Assembly (NCBI GenBank): GCA_009741485.1
Contig: CM019214.1
Location: 50,866,863 to 50,930,862 of the forward strand
Length of the DNA stretch: 64,000 nucleotides
From: Malurus cyaneus samueli
Taxonomy: Eukaryota > Chordata > Aves > Passeriformes > Maluridae
Direction of reading: 5' to 3'
Made by a program: the position numbers and the translations under genes. This document shows positions 22,849 through 33,725 of this stretch, piece by piece. The stretch's first letter is position 1. Each line of letters starts with the position of its first letter. The notes beneath the pieces are model-generated. The model did not search any database, was not told where the DNA came from, and saw nothing but the letters and a program-made list of their open reading frames with translations.

Positions 22849-22966
22849 TTTCAAGACTATGTCCTAAATACAATGGATTCTGAAATGCCATTTTCAAGGT
22901 AAAACCACAAAACATTAGTTATATGTTTATCTTGCAAGAAAGAAAACACGCAATTTAGGAACAAAG
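22849..22966. repeat. 118-bp inverted repeat, right arm
   Basis: Reverse complement of 21,671-21,788 with two mismatches. Outside the arm the sequence differs completely from the left flank. High identity means the duplication is recent or kept alike by gene conversion. Confidence 0.95.
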
Positions 22967-23313
22967 ACATAGCATTTACTAAATAAATTAGATCTTGCCT
23001 ATCAGCATTTATTTTATTTTGTCAAGATGAGCAACACTCCTTTTTAAAACATGAAGAAATTTTAAGTAAAATAAAAGAGAAAAAATACACTTACAAAATT
23101 GTTATACCAACCAACATCAATATGAAAGACCTTGGATCAGCAGGTTAGTCAAAAAGCATTACATATCTCCACACTTCTGCCCAAGGTACTGGAATGGAAC
23201 ACAAGAAAGAGTCTATAGTTTTGTTTTTCAATATAAATCTCTAAGATTTTGATTCTTTTGCTATCAGTCCTTTGACAGGCCACTCAGTTTTTTTGTGTAA
23301 AATTAGAAAATAC
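22967..23313. other. AT-rich non-coding spacer
   Basis: About 350 bases between the inverted repeat and the solo LTR. Nothing recognised. Confidence 0.6.
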
Positions 23314-23318
23314 ATTAC
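23314..23318. repeat. target-site duplication, 5' copy
   Basis: ATTAC immediately before the LTR, repeated immediately after it at 24,160-24,164. Confidence 0.8.
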
Positions 23319-23452
23319 TGTCTTGGGTTGATTTTTGTGCCAATTTTGTTCTGTATTCCTTTTCTGTTGGTATATACGCCCAAAAGATGTTCTGTATCTT
23401 TAAGTGTAACCCGGAAGAAGCCGCGTGGGCTGCTGGGAAAGGCAGCACGGCC

Positions 23453-23461
23453 GGTTTAAAA
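23453..23461 (+). promoter_or_regulatory. TATA-like box of the solo LTR
   Basis: GGTTTAAAAAGCC in a GC-rich setting, 15-20 bases after GCAGCACGGCCGG and about 560 bases upstream of the LTR's AATAAA. It is the likely U3 promoter. An ETS-like CCCGGAAG occurs at about 23,410. Confidence 0.5.
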
Positions 23462-23750
23462 AGCCAGCGCTGCCACGATTCAGGGCTCTTTCCAGCTCAG
23501 CTCTGGCTCAGCTTTCTCTCCGTGGGAGTCCTTCTGCTCGCAGAGTGCAGTTACACTGTTACAGTTTCGGCTGTTAGCTTCGGCAGCTCTCCTCAGACCC
23601 CCCGTCTGCCTCTCCTGCGATCCTCCTCCAGCCGGGAGAAAAGCCGCACGGCTTCACCTGGTCAGGGATTGTGGAAGCGAAACCGGGCTGGCAGCAGAAA
23701 CACACCGAGTCCTCTGACCCGTCACAGGGAAGAAAGGACTGGGGTACAAG

Positions 23751-23851
23751 TTTTTTTTTTCTTTTTTGCCACTGTTACGGAACGCCACGTGTTGGTTTGT
23801 TTTTTTTTTTTTTCGGTTTTTTTTTTTTTGGTTTTTTTTCCCCCCCCCCCC
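23751..23851 (+). repeat. polypyrimidine tract inside the solo LTR
   Basis: T runs of 11-15 bases broken by C, G or short words, ending in a run of about 12 C before GGGGACGGGAG. The strand asymmetry is strong. Homopolymer lengths here are prone to sequencing error. An E-box CACGTG lies between two of the T runs at about 23,785. Confidence 0.85.
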
Positions 23852-23861
23852 GGGGACGGGA

Positions 23862-24003
23862 GCGCCATTTTGTCGGCGCCGCGTGGCGGGGGTTTTGAAT
23901 ATCTAACCGTTACTCTGTATCTGTTATGGAGGCGCCATCTTGTCGGCACCGCGTGGCGGAGGGTTTTCTTTTGAATAACCGTTACTTTTTATCTGTGTCC
24001 TGT
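23862..24003 (+). repeat. 70-bp tandem duplication with YY1-like sites inside the solo LTR
   Basis: GCGCCATTTTGTCGGCGCC at 23,862 and GCGCCATCTTGTCGGCACC at 23,932 each begin a roughly 70-bp unit that continues with GCGTGGCGG, GGTTTT, GAAT, AACCGTTACT and TATCTGT. Each unit carries a CGCCAT(T/C)TTG word that resembles the YY1 binding site. The two copies have diverged at several positions. Confidence 0.85.
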
Positions 24004-24015
24004 GGGCACTGTGTT

Positions 24016-24021
24016 AATAAA
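24016..24021 (+). terminator. AATAAA poly(A) signal of the solo LTR
   Basis: GTGTTAATAAATTAC lies in the 3' part of the LTR, 138 bases before its end, which leaves a U5-like tail after the signal. Confidence 0.65.
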
Positions 24022-24159
24022 TTACTTTTTTTTCTCTTCACTTTTTCCCATATTATATTTCTGTTGGTGGGGAAAAAAATTATCAAATTTATTTTCATTT
24101 CAGGGGAAACGTTTCTCTGGAACGTTTTTCTCTGAAAACATTGTCTCAAAACTGAGACA

Positions 24160-24164
24160 ATTAC
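24160..24164. repeat. target-site duplication, 3' copy
   Basis: ATTAC directly after the LTR's terminal CA, matching 23,314-23,318. Confidence 0.8.
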
Positions 24165-26452
24165 TTTGATTTTTTCTAGATTGAGAATGTTATTTTGTGT
24201 CTTGACCTTATTTTTTTTTTTTATTGACTTAAAACAAGGCTTAAAGATAGTCCAGGGCCATAGTTCTAAGGAAACATATATTAACTGTGAAAAGTTTAGT
24301 AGATGTACAGTTTCCTGATGTTTTGCAAATCTTTCATAAAATTGAAGAACTGTCATTTGAAATATTTGTTATGCAAATGAAATTAAAAGCAAAACTTTGC
24401 ATGTAAGTTCAAAGAGGACAACCTCAAATAGTTTACTCTGGGTTGTGCACAAAAAGCATTATACAATACTTTTAATCACATTCATTACTACATCAGATAG
24501 TATGAATATGTGGGAGTGAAATATAAAACTTTTACTTCAGTCTTATTACTACTTACACACTTATTTCATAAATAAAACTCAACACTGAAAAAGAATGGAA
24601 AAATCTGTGTTAGAATTTTCATAGTTGTTTTAGAGCAAAGTAGATGCCAACAGAGTAAGAAAACTTTATTTATTATAGACTCTACTGATATTTTGAAGTA
24701 GATTATGCACATCTGTCTTGAAAATAATTTTCCTGTAAAAATATATAAAGATTATAAAAAACCCTAAGCACGAGCAAAAAAGAATTTGCAGCCTTTTAAT
24801 GACACACTGAGAGACAACCTTCTTATAAAAAAAAGCCCCAACAGCAAAACAACCAGAAGGAAAGGTTTTAATTATGAAGTTTTGACATGAAAAATGATTG
24901 AATATGTCATTGCTGTATTACACAAACATGAAATTACAATTGGTTGTGATTGTGGAAAGTGTGCTATTACATGTTCCTTGTCATCAGGAAAATTAGCATC
25001 CTGCGTTTTGTTACTTAGCATATTTCAATCAAATAGTTAACCTATGCCCTCTTCAATCTGTAAAATCAAAGTCTTTGAAACTTTAGGATTTTTTTGTGGT
25101 TTTCAAACCATATCCAAGCTTCTTTTGCAGGACAGTTAAAATTTTAAAAGTTATTAAACTGCTAAATGCTTCTTGTCTATCTTACTACATCCATGAGTGA
25201 TATACATCTAACAATATCTTTAAATACTTGAGCAGTAAAAACTCCCAGTCTGATAAGAACCATAGGCAGATGCCACAACTGAACAAAAAGCTTCTTCAAT
25301 TAATATCAGGGGGAGAAGTTTAGACTAACAGCCTCAGAAATTTTGAAAAGAAGCTATTACTCGCCTCTGTGTTCGCAATGTTCATGCCACTTTTATGAAT
25401 GTTTTGCTGGAGTCTAAGAAGCTGAGGTTATTAATAAAGGCAATTTCTTATTGAGTGCTCTACACAGAGAAATGACAAATGTGTATATCCAGAGATATTG
25501 TTCCCATGGAAACCATAATTCAGCCACTTTGTGCACATATATTAAAGAATATGTTTATGCAAGAAAGATGAGATATGGCTTCTTTGGGGAGCATAAGATT
25601 GACTTTGCTGACTTTTGTGTGTGCTAAATGTCAACCATTACTTTGCATTAATATATCTTGTACTTTCTTTATTGCATTTTATTTGCTGAATAGCACACTG
25701 CATTCTTCTATAATGAAAGGATGTTTTGTGGTATTTTCATGCAGATGATAAGATAGACATAAAGTACTAATAAGACCTGAAATTATAAGTTTTCAGTCTC
25801 AGGTTATTCTTTCAGTTGTCAAGCTTGGAACTGAAAGTTAATTTGTACTTATAGATCTGCACAGCTGCAGAGAGAGTCATAATCTCTTGTTTTAGGGAAT
25901 TATGCTGGTAAAAATATTACACAAAAGAATCTACCTTAGAGCATTACACTGTTAGCTTTCATCTTCAATATAAACAGAAGTTATAGATACAGAAGTCTAG
26001 AAGGGAACTTGTTAATATTCTTAAGCTAGCGAGAGTTTAGCTTTCTTGTTAGACAATGAGTAACTTCAATCGTGTTACATGACAGTATCTAGAGAAGACC
26101 CACAAGGCCTGAATATTTAACAAGTTTTACCTATAAATGCAGTCTAAAAATATATCAGGCACTTGTCTTGCAGGCATAGTTGCATTGAAAATGAAATAGA
26201 AAGTTGACCAAAAAATAAAAACAAACAAAAAATCGGTTTTCAAATTTTTTTCAGATGACTGAAACACATTCCACCACAAGATTTCAGAATAAGAATTTAC
26301 AGAAGAGCTATCAGTTTAAAACCCATTCCAAGAATCTATGAGGGCAGATAGAATGACTACAATTCAACACCCCTTTCTTTGCCTTTCTTAAGTTAGACCT
26401 TCATGCTATACTGAGTGCAAGCATAAACTAGGAAAAGACAAGAAGATTCCTA
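24165..26452. other. AT-rich non-coding spacer
   Basis: No gene or mobile element recognised in about 2.3 kb. Open frames are short and patternless. Confidence 0.55.
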
Positions 26453-26530
26453 GTTGTGGTGATTTGGCCCTGGTTAGCAGTGAAGATCTCACATAATCAC
26501 TTGCTCACTCACTTCCCCTCTCCCTAGAAG
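26453..26530 (-). mobile_element. ERVL-like LTR edge, decayed
   Basis: GTTGTGGTGATTTGGCCC followed by TGGTTAGCAG and ATCACTTGCTCACTCACTTC corresponds to the reversed 3' edge of an ERVL LTR, the same words as at 63,950 (TGTTGTGGTTTGACTCC ... CCACTTGCTC). Homology ends within 80 bases. It is oriented opposite to the LTR piece that starts 146 bases downstream. Confidence 0.6.
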
Positions 26531-26675
26531 TACTTAGGCGAAGATGGATTTGAATGAAAATAGGAAAATCACACACCAATCACTACTGGGAGCAAAATTG
26601 ATTTGGGTAATTTAATGTATCGGCAAGTTGCATAACTGAAAGATATTTCTGGTTCCAGTATTGGGAAACAAATTT

Positions 26676-26892
26676 TGTACTGGCTTTTGTTGGGATAATT
26701 TTCCTCCTAGTAGCTTTCATGTACTGTCTTTTGGATGTGTGATCAAGCGATATCAATAACACAATGGTGTTTTATTTGCTGCTAACAGTGCCTAAAAATT
26801 GCCAAGGCCTTCTTTGTTTCTCATATTATTTTGGCAGCATGTATGCTGTGGATGGGCAAGAGAGGGGACACATTTGGGACCACTGACCCCCA
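26676..26892 (+). mobile_element. ERVL-like LTR, 5' portion
   Basis: Starts TGTACTGGCTTTTGTTGGG and runs through TTTTCCTCCTAGTAGCTTTC, TACTGTCTTTTGGATGTG, ATCAATAACACAATGGTG, TTGCTGCTAACAGTGCC, GCCAAGGCCTTCTTTGTTTC and GGGCAAGAGAGGGGACACA. All are in the order found in avian ERVL LTRs. It stops before the promoter region at about 26,892. It is the longest partial ERVL LTR in the window. Confidence 0.82.
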
Positions 26893-27230
26893 TTCATGTT
26901 TTAATCCCAAGTGGCAACTAAATTCAATGCTGTGTTCATATATTTCATGCATTTACTTATCTTCCTAATCTGTATCAAGCAGGCATTACCTTGGACTAAT
27001 CTTTGTGGAAATGCCTATTTTGGAAATGGGTTTACAAAAAAGCTGAACGACTTAATGCAGACTGTTCTTTGACTTTAAATTTGCAGTTGATGCCTGCAAA
27101 GATGAGCTCACCCCTCTATCAAACATTATCACAAACACTCCTGGTAAAGTCAGTGAGATTTTTCATGGAGCAAGATGCTACCCATTTTGGTCTGAGTTAT
27201 CAGACTTTATCCCATAATTATTACAGTGAA
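26893..27230. other. AT-rich non-coding spacer
   Basis: Nothing recognised between the LTR piece and the palindrome. Confidence 0.55.
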
Positions 27231-27371
27231 CCATTAAAGTCTTGACATTTATCACACTGTGGTATTTGCCAATAGTGAGGCATTTGCAGTTCCCCTAAGC
27301 TTGAATGGGGAGTGCTGCAAATACCATATGAAGTTTAACTACCATCAGCAGTAAATGTCAAGATTTTAATA
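27231..27371. repeat. 140-bp imperfect palindrome (hairpin-forming)
   Basis: The two ends are complementary. ATTAAAGTCTTGACATTTA (27,233-27,251) pairs with TAAATGTCAAGATTTTAAT (27,352-27,370) at 18 of 19 positions. Toward the centre GGCATTTGCAG pairs with CTGCAAATACC, and CCCC with GGGG, around an 11-base loop TAAGCTTGAAT (27,296-27,306). The middle of the stem pairs less well. This shape fits a miniature inverted-repeat transposon or one of the ancient palindromic repeats known from amniote genomes. A transcribed hairpin is also possible. No clear target-site duplication was seen. Confidence 0.85.
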
Positions 27372-30300
27372 GTTCTTGCTCTACAAGTAATATGAATTTA
27401 GAACTGAAAATGTTCAAATAAGTCTGAGTTCTGAACTGAGTTTGTTTTTCTGTATCCTGTATTGTATCCTGTAATTTAACAAATTTAAGTTACGCTTAAG
27501 ATTTATGCAAACTCTTCTGTTAATAATTTAACAGAAGTTTCACTTTCTTAGAAGCTTTCATCATACATAAAAAAACTCCACACAAACATTGCCTGTAAGT
27601 GCAAACATTACTGAATCTATTCCATAATAATATAGTGTCATTAGTTTTGTAAATCGTGCCTCATTACTGCAGAGAAACTCTACAAAATTCCAAAATATTG
27701 ATTAACATTATTGCAAGATGGCACCTAAATAAAAGTGAAGAATATTAGAACTTTTGGTGTTTTTCTTTGAAAGTCGAGAGAAAATGGGTGGAGGTACAAA
27801 TACATGCATGTCCACACACATTTGACATCAGACCATTTTCATTACCCCCATTTCATAAGGCTGCAAGCTCTACTTAGGATACAAGCCTTCTTAACACATT
27901 TTATTCCTTGCAACTGCAGGGGAAACTGTAAAATAGATAAAATTCAGTAACTGATAATATTTCATTAAACATGGACAATTTTTAAAACCCAATAAGCCTC
28001 CCAGGTTTGGCGTATCATTTCAGGAGGATGAGGGAAGGAAGGAATTAATAAAAATCAAAGCAAACTAACAAAGTTAAAGAAGCAATTCAACCTCTTCCTA
28101 CATTTATCTGCCAGCTTACAGTGCAACAGGGTCTGCTCACTCTGCAATTCACATCAGGTACCCATGAAAAGTGGTGCAATTTCCAAGTGATATGTAGAAG
28201 TCCTGAGGGGTGACTTCAGCTATATCAGCTATATACTTAAAATTGAATTCCTGTATTGCATTAATTATTCACCACCATGCACTGCAAAAGATTTTGGTTC
28301 TGAAAAAACAGTGTCTTTTACATTGATCAAAGGGTAAGAGGGGTTCTTGTGTTGTTTCTTCCTGGTTTATCTATAGATTTTTATGAGGCACAAACCAGTT
28401 CCAATTCCTTATCTAGTTCTCTAGTAATGTCTTTAATAAATCTTCTTCCATATCAAGAGATCAGATGACCTTTGCAACACTGATTGATTATTATTCTGGA
28501 GAACAGCTGCATAGCATATAAACTACATACAGTGCCTGATATTCTTCTTAAAGAAAACAATTACAACTTTGTTAATCCTGCTGAGTATGTACATTCATAT
28601 ACTATTTTTCAAATAGAACTTGAGTGTTTGGCTGGAAAGGAGCATATCTCAAATAATGATTTTTTTTTTTTCAAATTCATACAGCATATATTCTTGTTTG
28701 TGGACATACACAGGATAAATTATTAAGATATTTAAGGTATAAAGACAAAGAATAATAATATTTAGGAATAATTCCTGGTTAAGAATGTTTACAGCCTGCT
28801 ATAATATTTTACAAATTTAGGCTTTTAATGAATAAAACACTTTTCACGAGCACAGCATGTGTAAAATTTTTAATTACTAGCCTGGTAATAAAGAAGATCA
28901 GGCAGATATGTATAATCTTAGTTATAGAAAACCATTTTTTGCTGAGGATTAAAAAAAAAAAAAAAAAAAAAAGACCATAGAAATAGAGAGGTTTTTTTCT
29001 TCCTATGTGAAAAACAAACAGTATCTGTCACCTCCAGTCCTTGAATCTTTATATGCGTGGTACAGACAAGAGGAAAAAAAATCAGTTAGATAGTTTCCTC
29101 CTCAACCTCATGTTATTAATTAAAATAGTGGATAGCAGACACATATTTTCAATCAAATTTACCACTGCAAGGAAAGAAAAAAATATGAAAGGACCAATTA
29201 ATTACGTCCTTATGTTCTTGCAATGAAATGCTAAACATCAGTTTAATTATCATTCATTATCGATTATCATTCATGCAATTTTCTGGCTGTATTGCAAAAT
29301 GGTTTGGAAAACATGGAAACAACTTTAATTACTTCTGCAGATACTTACTCCTACCTTTAAACAAAAATTTTCCTGTCATTCATTCCAAAAAAAACCCTAG
29401 ACTTGTAAATATCCATGAATGCATGCCTGAGAACAAAATTTTCTTTAATACGCTAGGTAGGTAGCCTTCTATGGTTAAATATCAGTCTTCTTATAACATC
29501 TATTTAGAAAAAAATGTGCTCAAGGCCATATTTAAGGTTTCATTAAGAATGAAACTACCACTGGGAATTGTTACTGCACATTATCTTATAAAGTCAGTCT
29601 TCACTCATTTCTTAATTAGTCTAAATACTTTTGGAGAGGTTTACTCTAGTTCCTTCTTTATTTGTCCTGTTCTCAAAATTGATATGAAGCAAAAAAAAAA
29701 AAATGTCCTCTGTCTTGAAATGTGGAAAGTCCACTAGGAGCACATTCAGTCTAATAGTTTTAATAGAATTTTCTTGAATTTCCAGTATCCTTACATGATT
29801 TAAAAAAATGGTTTTTACTTCATTAGGCTGGTACTAACAGAACAACTTTTATTATAGTTTAATGTCATCTAATATGATGACACTTCACTATGTGAATGGA
29901 TAAAAAATGTAAACATTAAAGTATAATCAGATGAAGTAGAATGATGAGATCACAGAACATCTCTTATGCTGTTGAGAGGGATTCATCTTAAGATCCCTAA
30001 AGCAGTATACAAATGTAGGTCTCCAAGACCGTAAATGTAATCTGTTTAAATAACTGTGATTTGTTCTTGTATTTGGACATCTGTACAGCTTTCCATGCTA
30101 CAAATGGCCTGCCCAAACAGAGATACATATAACCAATTTGGAAAATTTAAATAATTATATTATTCCCAGTCTTCAGCTGCTCATACAAAGCATTAACTTT
30201 CCCCACTCCAAGTTTTGTGTGGATTTGTTTCTGTCAGACCTGTGTGAATACTTCAGATACCTTTAGCACATCAGAAAATACTGATGTCACCAGGCAGCCA

Positions 30301-31595
30301 CATGCTGCACCTTCACACACTTATGGGCAGCCAGCAACTGCATCATCATCCATCTGGCTGCTGGAAAATGAGTAAAAATACAGAATTTCTTATATCTTGC
30401 TTCTTGTTCAAAGGTGCTCAAAAATTATTCCAGAAATGTTCCATACTGGCAGGGATCACCTAGGCAAAAAGAATTTAAAAATCAGCAGTTAAAGACAAAA
30501 AGGGGATTCACTGATGATATTTGGGAAGAGCAACGTAGGAATTGGGACTAGAAGGAAAGCTGCAGTGTTAGGAAAATGTCTATAGAAAAAAATAATTTCC
30601 ATGGAGTTGCTAGACTTTCATTTCCACTGAAAAGGACTAGGCAATGAAAACCTAGACTTTTACCTACATCTTGGTATGAATTTGAGAGGTCTGTGATGTA
30701 CAATCCATTACAGATAAACAAAACAAGGTTGGTGTAGGTGTTGCCTTCCTGAGGAATCTCTGGGTAAAGTGTGTTGAGCCCATAGCTGTTGGCTTTGGTT
30801 TACCTAAGTCATGGCACATAGACTGTAAATCGACTGAAACAGAAATTTCTGCAGATGGGAAAAGCAGATATCTTGAGAGGATGACTGAAGTTTAGGATGG
30901 ATGAATGGAATACTCTGCAGAGGGAGCAGGCTGCTGAGTACTTCACATAACTGAAAAAACTCTCTTGATCAACCATCTTAATACTATGAGAATAAGTACA
31001 TTTTCTCATGCATGAGGCAAGAACACAGCCCAACATCTGAGATATTCAAACTGATTTACAAAAGGCAATCATAAGAATGTGTAAGGCTAAGTGCTTAAAG
31101 TCAATTTTAAGGAAAATTAACATCCTTATCTGCCAGAATGACATACTCTCAGAAATGTGCTGCCTGTCTCCTATATGCAGGCTCCTGAATATTAATAGTG
31201 AACTGATGAGAATTTCCTGGCTTTCTGACTTGAATATAATGATAGCTGCATAGTACCAAGAGATGAAATTCTAGTATTCTATAAAATCCTCACATATAAG
31301 AGTCAAGGGATGAGTTACTCATGTTGGAGACAAAAGTTCACCTGTGGGTAAGCTCTCAAAGAGGTCTATAGGTTGAACATCTTTGGACTTGCAAATACAT
31401 AGGTAAACAAGAGAAAACACAAGTGGATAGACACAAACAGAAATAAGGAGGGTTCAAATTCAAGGAGTACATAGGATATTAAAGTTAGGAAGAAATAATC
31501 ATATAAACAAAAGCAAACAAATCTGATAGAGAGAAGTAGGAAGCTTATGCTTCCTGAGCTTAATGAAAGTGTTTTGTTAGATAGGTGAAGGAGGG
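27372..31595. other. AT-rich non-coding spacer
   Basis: About 4.2 kb without a recognisable gene or transposon. It contains a 22-A run at 28,951-28,972. An AATAAA lies about 60 bases before that run, too far for a normal retrocopy tail. Confidence 0.55.
28951..28972. repeat. poly(A) run, 22 A
   Basis: Uninterrupted run of 22 A in AT-rich sequence. Confidence 0.9.
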
Positions 31596-31645
31596 GGTTT
31601 GGTTTGGTTTGGTTTGGTTTGGTTTGGTTTGGTTTGGTTTGGTTT
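31596..31645. repeat. (GGTTT)10 pentanucleotide microsatellite
   Basis: Ten tandem GGTTT units with no visible interruption, preceded by AGGAGGG. The minus-strand frame rich in KPNQT is only the translation of this repeat. The perfect array suggests length polymorphism. Confidence 0.97.
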
Positions 31646-33558
31646 TAGTGCGTGCCTCAAGTCAGGTACAATCTTGGAAATTTGAATCTTATCCCCACTA
31701 AACTCTAAAAAAATATTAAGGAGGAAACTCCAGAAGAGAAAGGCAGAAAAATCTAGGAAATGCAGCTGTTCTAGGCTCCATATTCTATGGAAGAGAAATC
31801 TGAAATTTTGAGTCCTCAAGTACTTCAGAGAGCTGCAAAATGGAAGAGGAGGTTGCTACAAATACTTGAATTGGACAAGGGTTAATAAGCTTAAGGTGGA
31901 GTGAGCATTTAAAAGGTGTTTTCAGAAGTTTAAACATGTGCCAGTAAAACACTGGATTAGATCATATAAATTACTCGGTAGAAAACAGATCTAGAGTCTG
32001 CATCCTCTTTTGGCAACATTTGTATAGCATTCCTTTTGAATATTATATTTCACTGTAAGTTTGCTGGTGAACTTAATGACCTCTTGGAATCTTTTACAGA
32101 CTTGTTTTTATGAATTCTCAGAGGTAATCCGTGAAAAAGATTACTATTCTCTTTAATTTTTTTTGTATGACTTAATTGTGCATAATTTTAATTTTTTTTT
32201 TTTTAATTTAATCATCTGGTCTGTCTTTCTCACTGGGACAAATGCATGTATTTACTTGTTTTTCACAAACTGCCATGCATAAAACACTAATCTCAAAGCA
32301 ACAAACTTGTTACCCTGAAGGTTACATGCTGCTTCAGCAGGATGATTGGCTACTGTAATTAGAGTTTAATTGCTCAACATTTACACTATTATTATTCTAA
32401 TATTCTTGTCCAAGATCACAGTACAAAACTATTCTTGTGAGCAAAGAATCCTTTATTTGACCTTTTACCTATTTTCTTTTTTGAGACTGATTAATGGATG
32501 TTTTTCTCCAGGTAATGCATGTGTGTGCTGAAGTAACTTTTTAAGACAACAGCGTTATGTTGAAATGGATTGCATAACATTGATTTGCATTATCTGAAGG
32601 TCTGACTTATTAACTCCCCTTTTTTTCTTGCTTTTCTTCCCAAATATTTTGTGACTATATACCAGGATGTCCAAATTCTGTGACATGAAACTGTTACCAA
32701 GAAAAAAGAAATACATGAAGGGAAAATCCTAGCCGAGGACCAAGCATTTCTGCTGCTGTTCATGATTTGCAAAATCCTTTTTTCTCTAATACCTCTCAAA
32801 TTTTAGTTTGCCCTTCGAGTAAAAGTACCACCCCAAATTTTCTTCTGGCAAAATAAAATTAAATCCAAATTTGCATTCAGGCAAAGTGAAAAGGAAAATT
32901 CATTGAGGGATGCCAAATGGCAATATTGATGGAAATATTCTCTAAAGGAAAGAACACATCCATGAATCAAAAAATATATTGCCAAAGTGGACACAAAACT
33001 GACAGTTTTCTTTTATGAAAGTAGAGGCTAAATTTCAGTTGGCTTCATATGGATGTTTTAAAAAAAAAACAAAGTGAAAATTCTAGAACATTTTGTCCTG
33101 TACTTGGATACACCATTATGAGCAAAAACATGTTTTAAGAACAAGTTTTCTCAGCATCAGACTGTGCATAGTTGTGTTAAATAATAAATAAGGAACAACA
33201 CAAGGGAAATAGCACTACAGCAGAAATGAAACAAAAATAAATTAGTCTCTAGATAATAAAGAAAAGAGGAAAATACAAATACTTTTCAAGGTTATAGATA
33301 TCCTGGCATTTATAGCTACTAGGGAAAATATTATGTGATAAAATTAATATCCCATCTCAAAGCCCATTTTCTTCTCATTGCGGAAAATTTTCCAAAACAA
33401 AGCTACATGTGAATTGTTTATACTTGCAAAAGTCAACACTGGGTAACACAAAGAACCTACTAAGTTTATTTTTACAGAATGAATTTTAACTCCTATTTTA
33501 AAGTACAGGTGGGTTAACTCTGCCTTCCTCAATCTGACAGAGGAGACAAAATATAATG
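31646..33558. other. AT-rich non-coding spacer
   Basis: No gene recognised. The part at about 32,320-32,400 has an ATTGG inverted CCAAT word and TAATTAG, and a repeat-free texture that may be conserved, but I cannot test this. Confidence 0.5.
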
Positions 33559-33725
33559 AAAGGCTCATGGCTCGAGATAAGGACTGGCAGTGGCTCTGTC
33601 TTGGATCCAGCTGGCACTGACACCTTCAGATACAGAAGAAGCTTCTGGCAGCACCTGACAGAAGTCACATCTGTAGCTCCACTGCAACCAACAAGGACAA
33701 GTCCAAAATATTTGCATGTATTCAG
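33559..33725 (-). mobile_element. LTR of the TGTATTGGG family, 5' portion, reversed
   Basis: On the minus strand GTTGCAGTGGAGCTACAG is followed by TGTGACTTCTGTCAG, GTGCTGCCAGAAGC and a degraded promoter-proximal part. This is the family represented at 10,915 (TTTTGGTAGCAG ... GGGGTGACTTCTGTGAG). At the far end on the plus strand, GGCTCATGGCTCGAGATAAG resembles sequence also seen in avian ERVs, so internal or rearranged retroviral sequence may start there. The copy is strongly diverged. The plus-strand frame crossing it is not a gene. Confidence 0.65.

Larger units (their letters stand above)
23319..24159 (+). mobile_element. solo LTR of an endogenous retrovirus, 841 bp
   Basis: The LTR starts TGTCTTGGG and ends CTGAGACA, so TGTCT and AGACA form perfect 5-bp terminal inverted repeats with the canonical TG...CA ends. 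It is flanked on both sides by ATTAC. Five-base duplications are usual for ERVL-type elements. Inside are a TTTAAAAAG TATA-like box near 23,455, a GC-rich stretch at 23,400-23,700, long T and C runs at 23,751-23,851, a 70-bp tandem duplication at 23,862-24,003, and AATAAA at 24,016-24,021. There is no internal retroviral sequence or second LTR next to it, so the provirus has been lost by LTR-LTR recombination. The 195-codon frame across it is not a gene. The orientation comes from the order of promoter and poly(A) signal. Confidence 0.9.

Noticed and set aside
23387..23974. 195-codon plus-strand open frame, the longest in the window
   Set aside because: It lies wholly inside the solo LTR, and its F-, P- and G-rich stretches are translations of T and C runs. 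LTRs of this type do not encode a protein here.
23982..24356. 124-codon minus-strand frame crossing the LTR end
   Set aside because: Spans the LTR/host boundary in antisense, with lysine- and asparagine-rich random composition.
31577..31819. Minus-strand frame with KPNQT repeats
   Set aside because: Translation of the GGTTT microsatellite.
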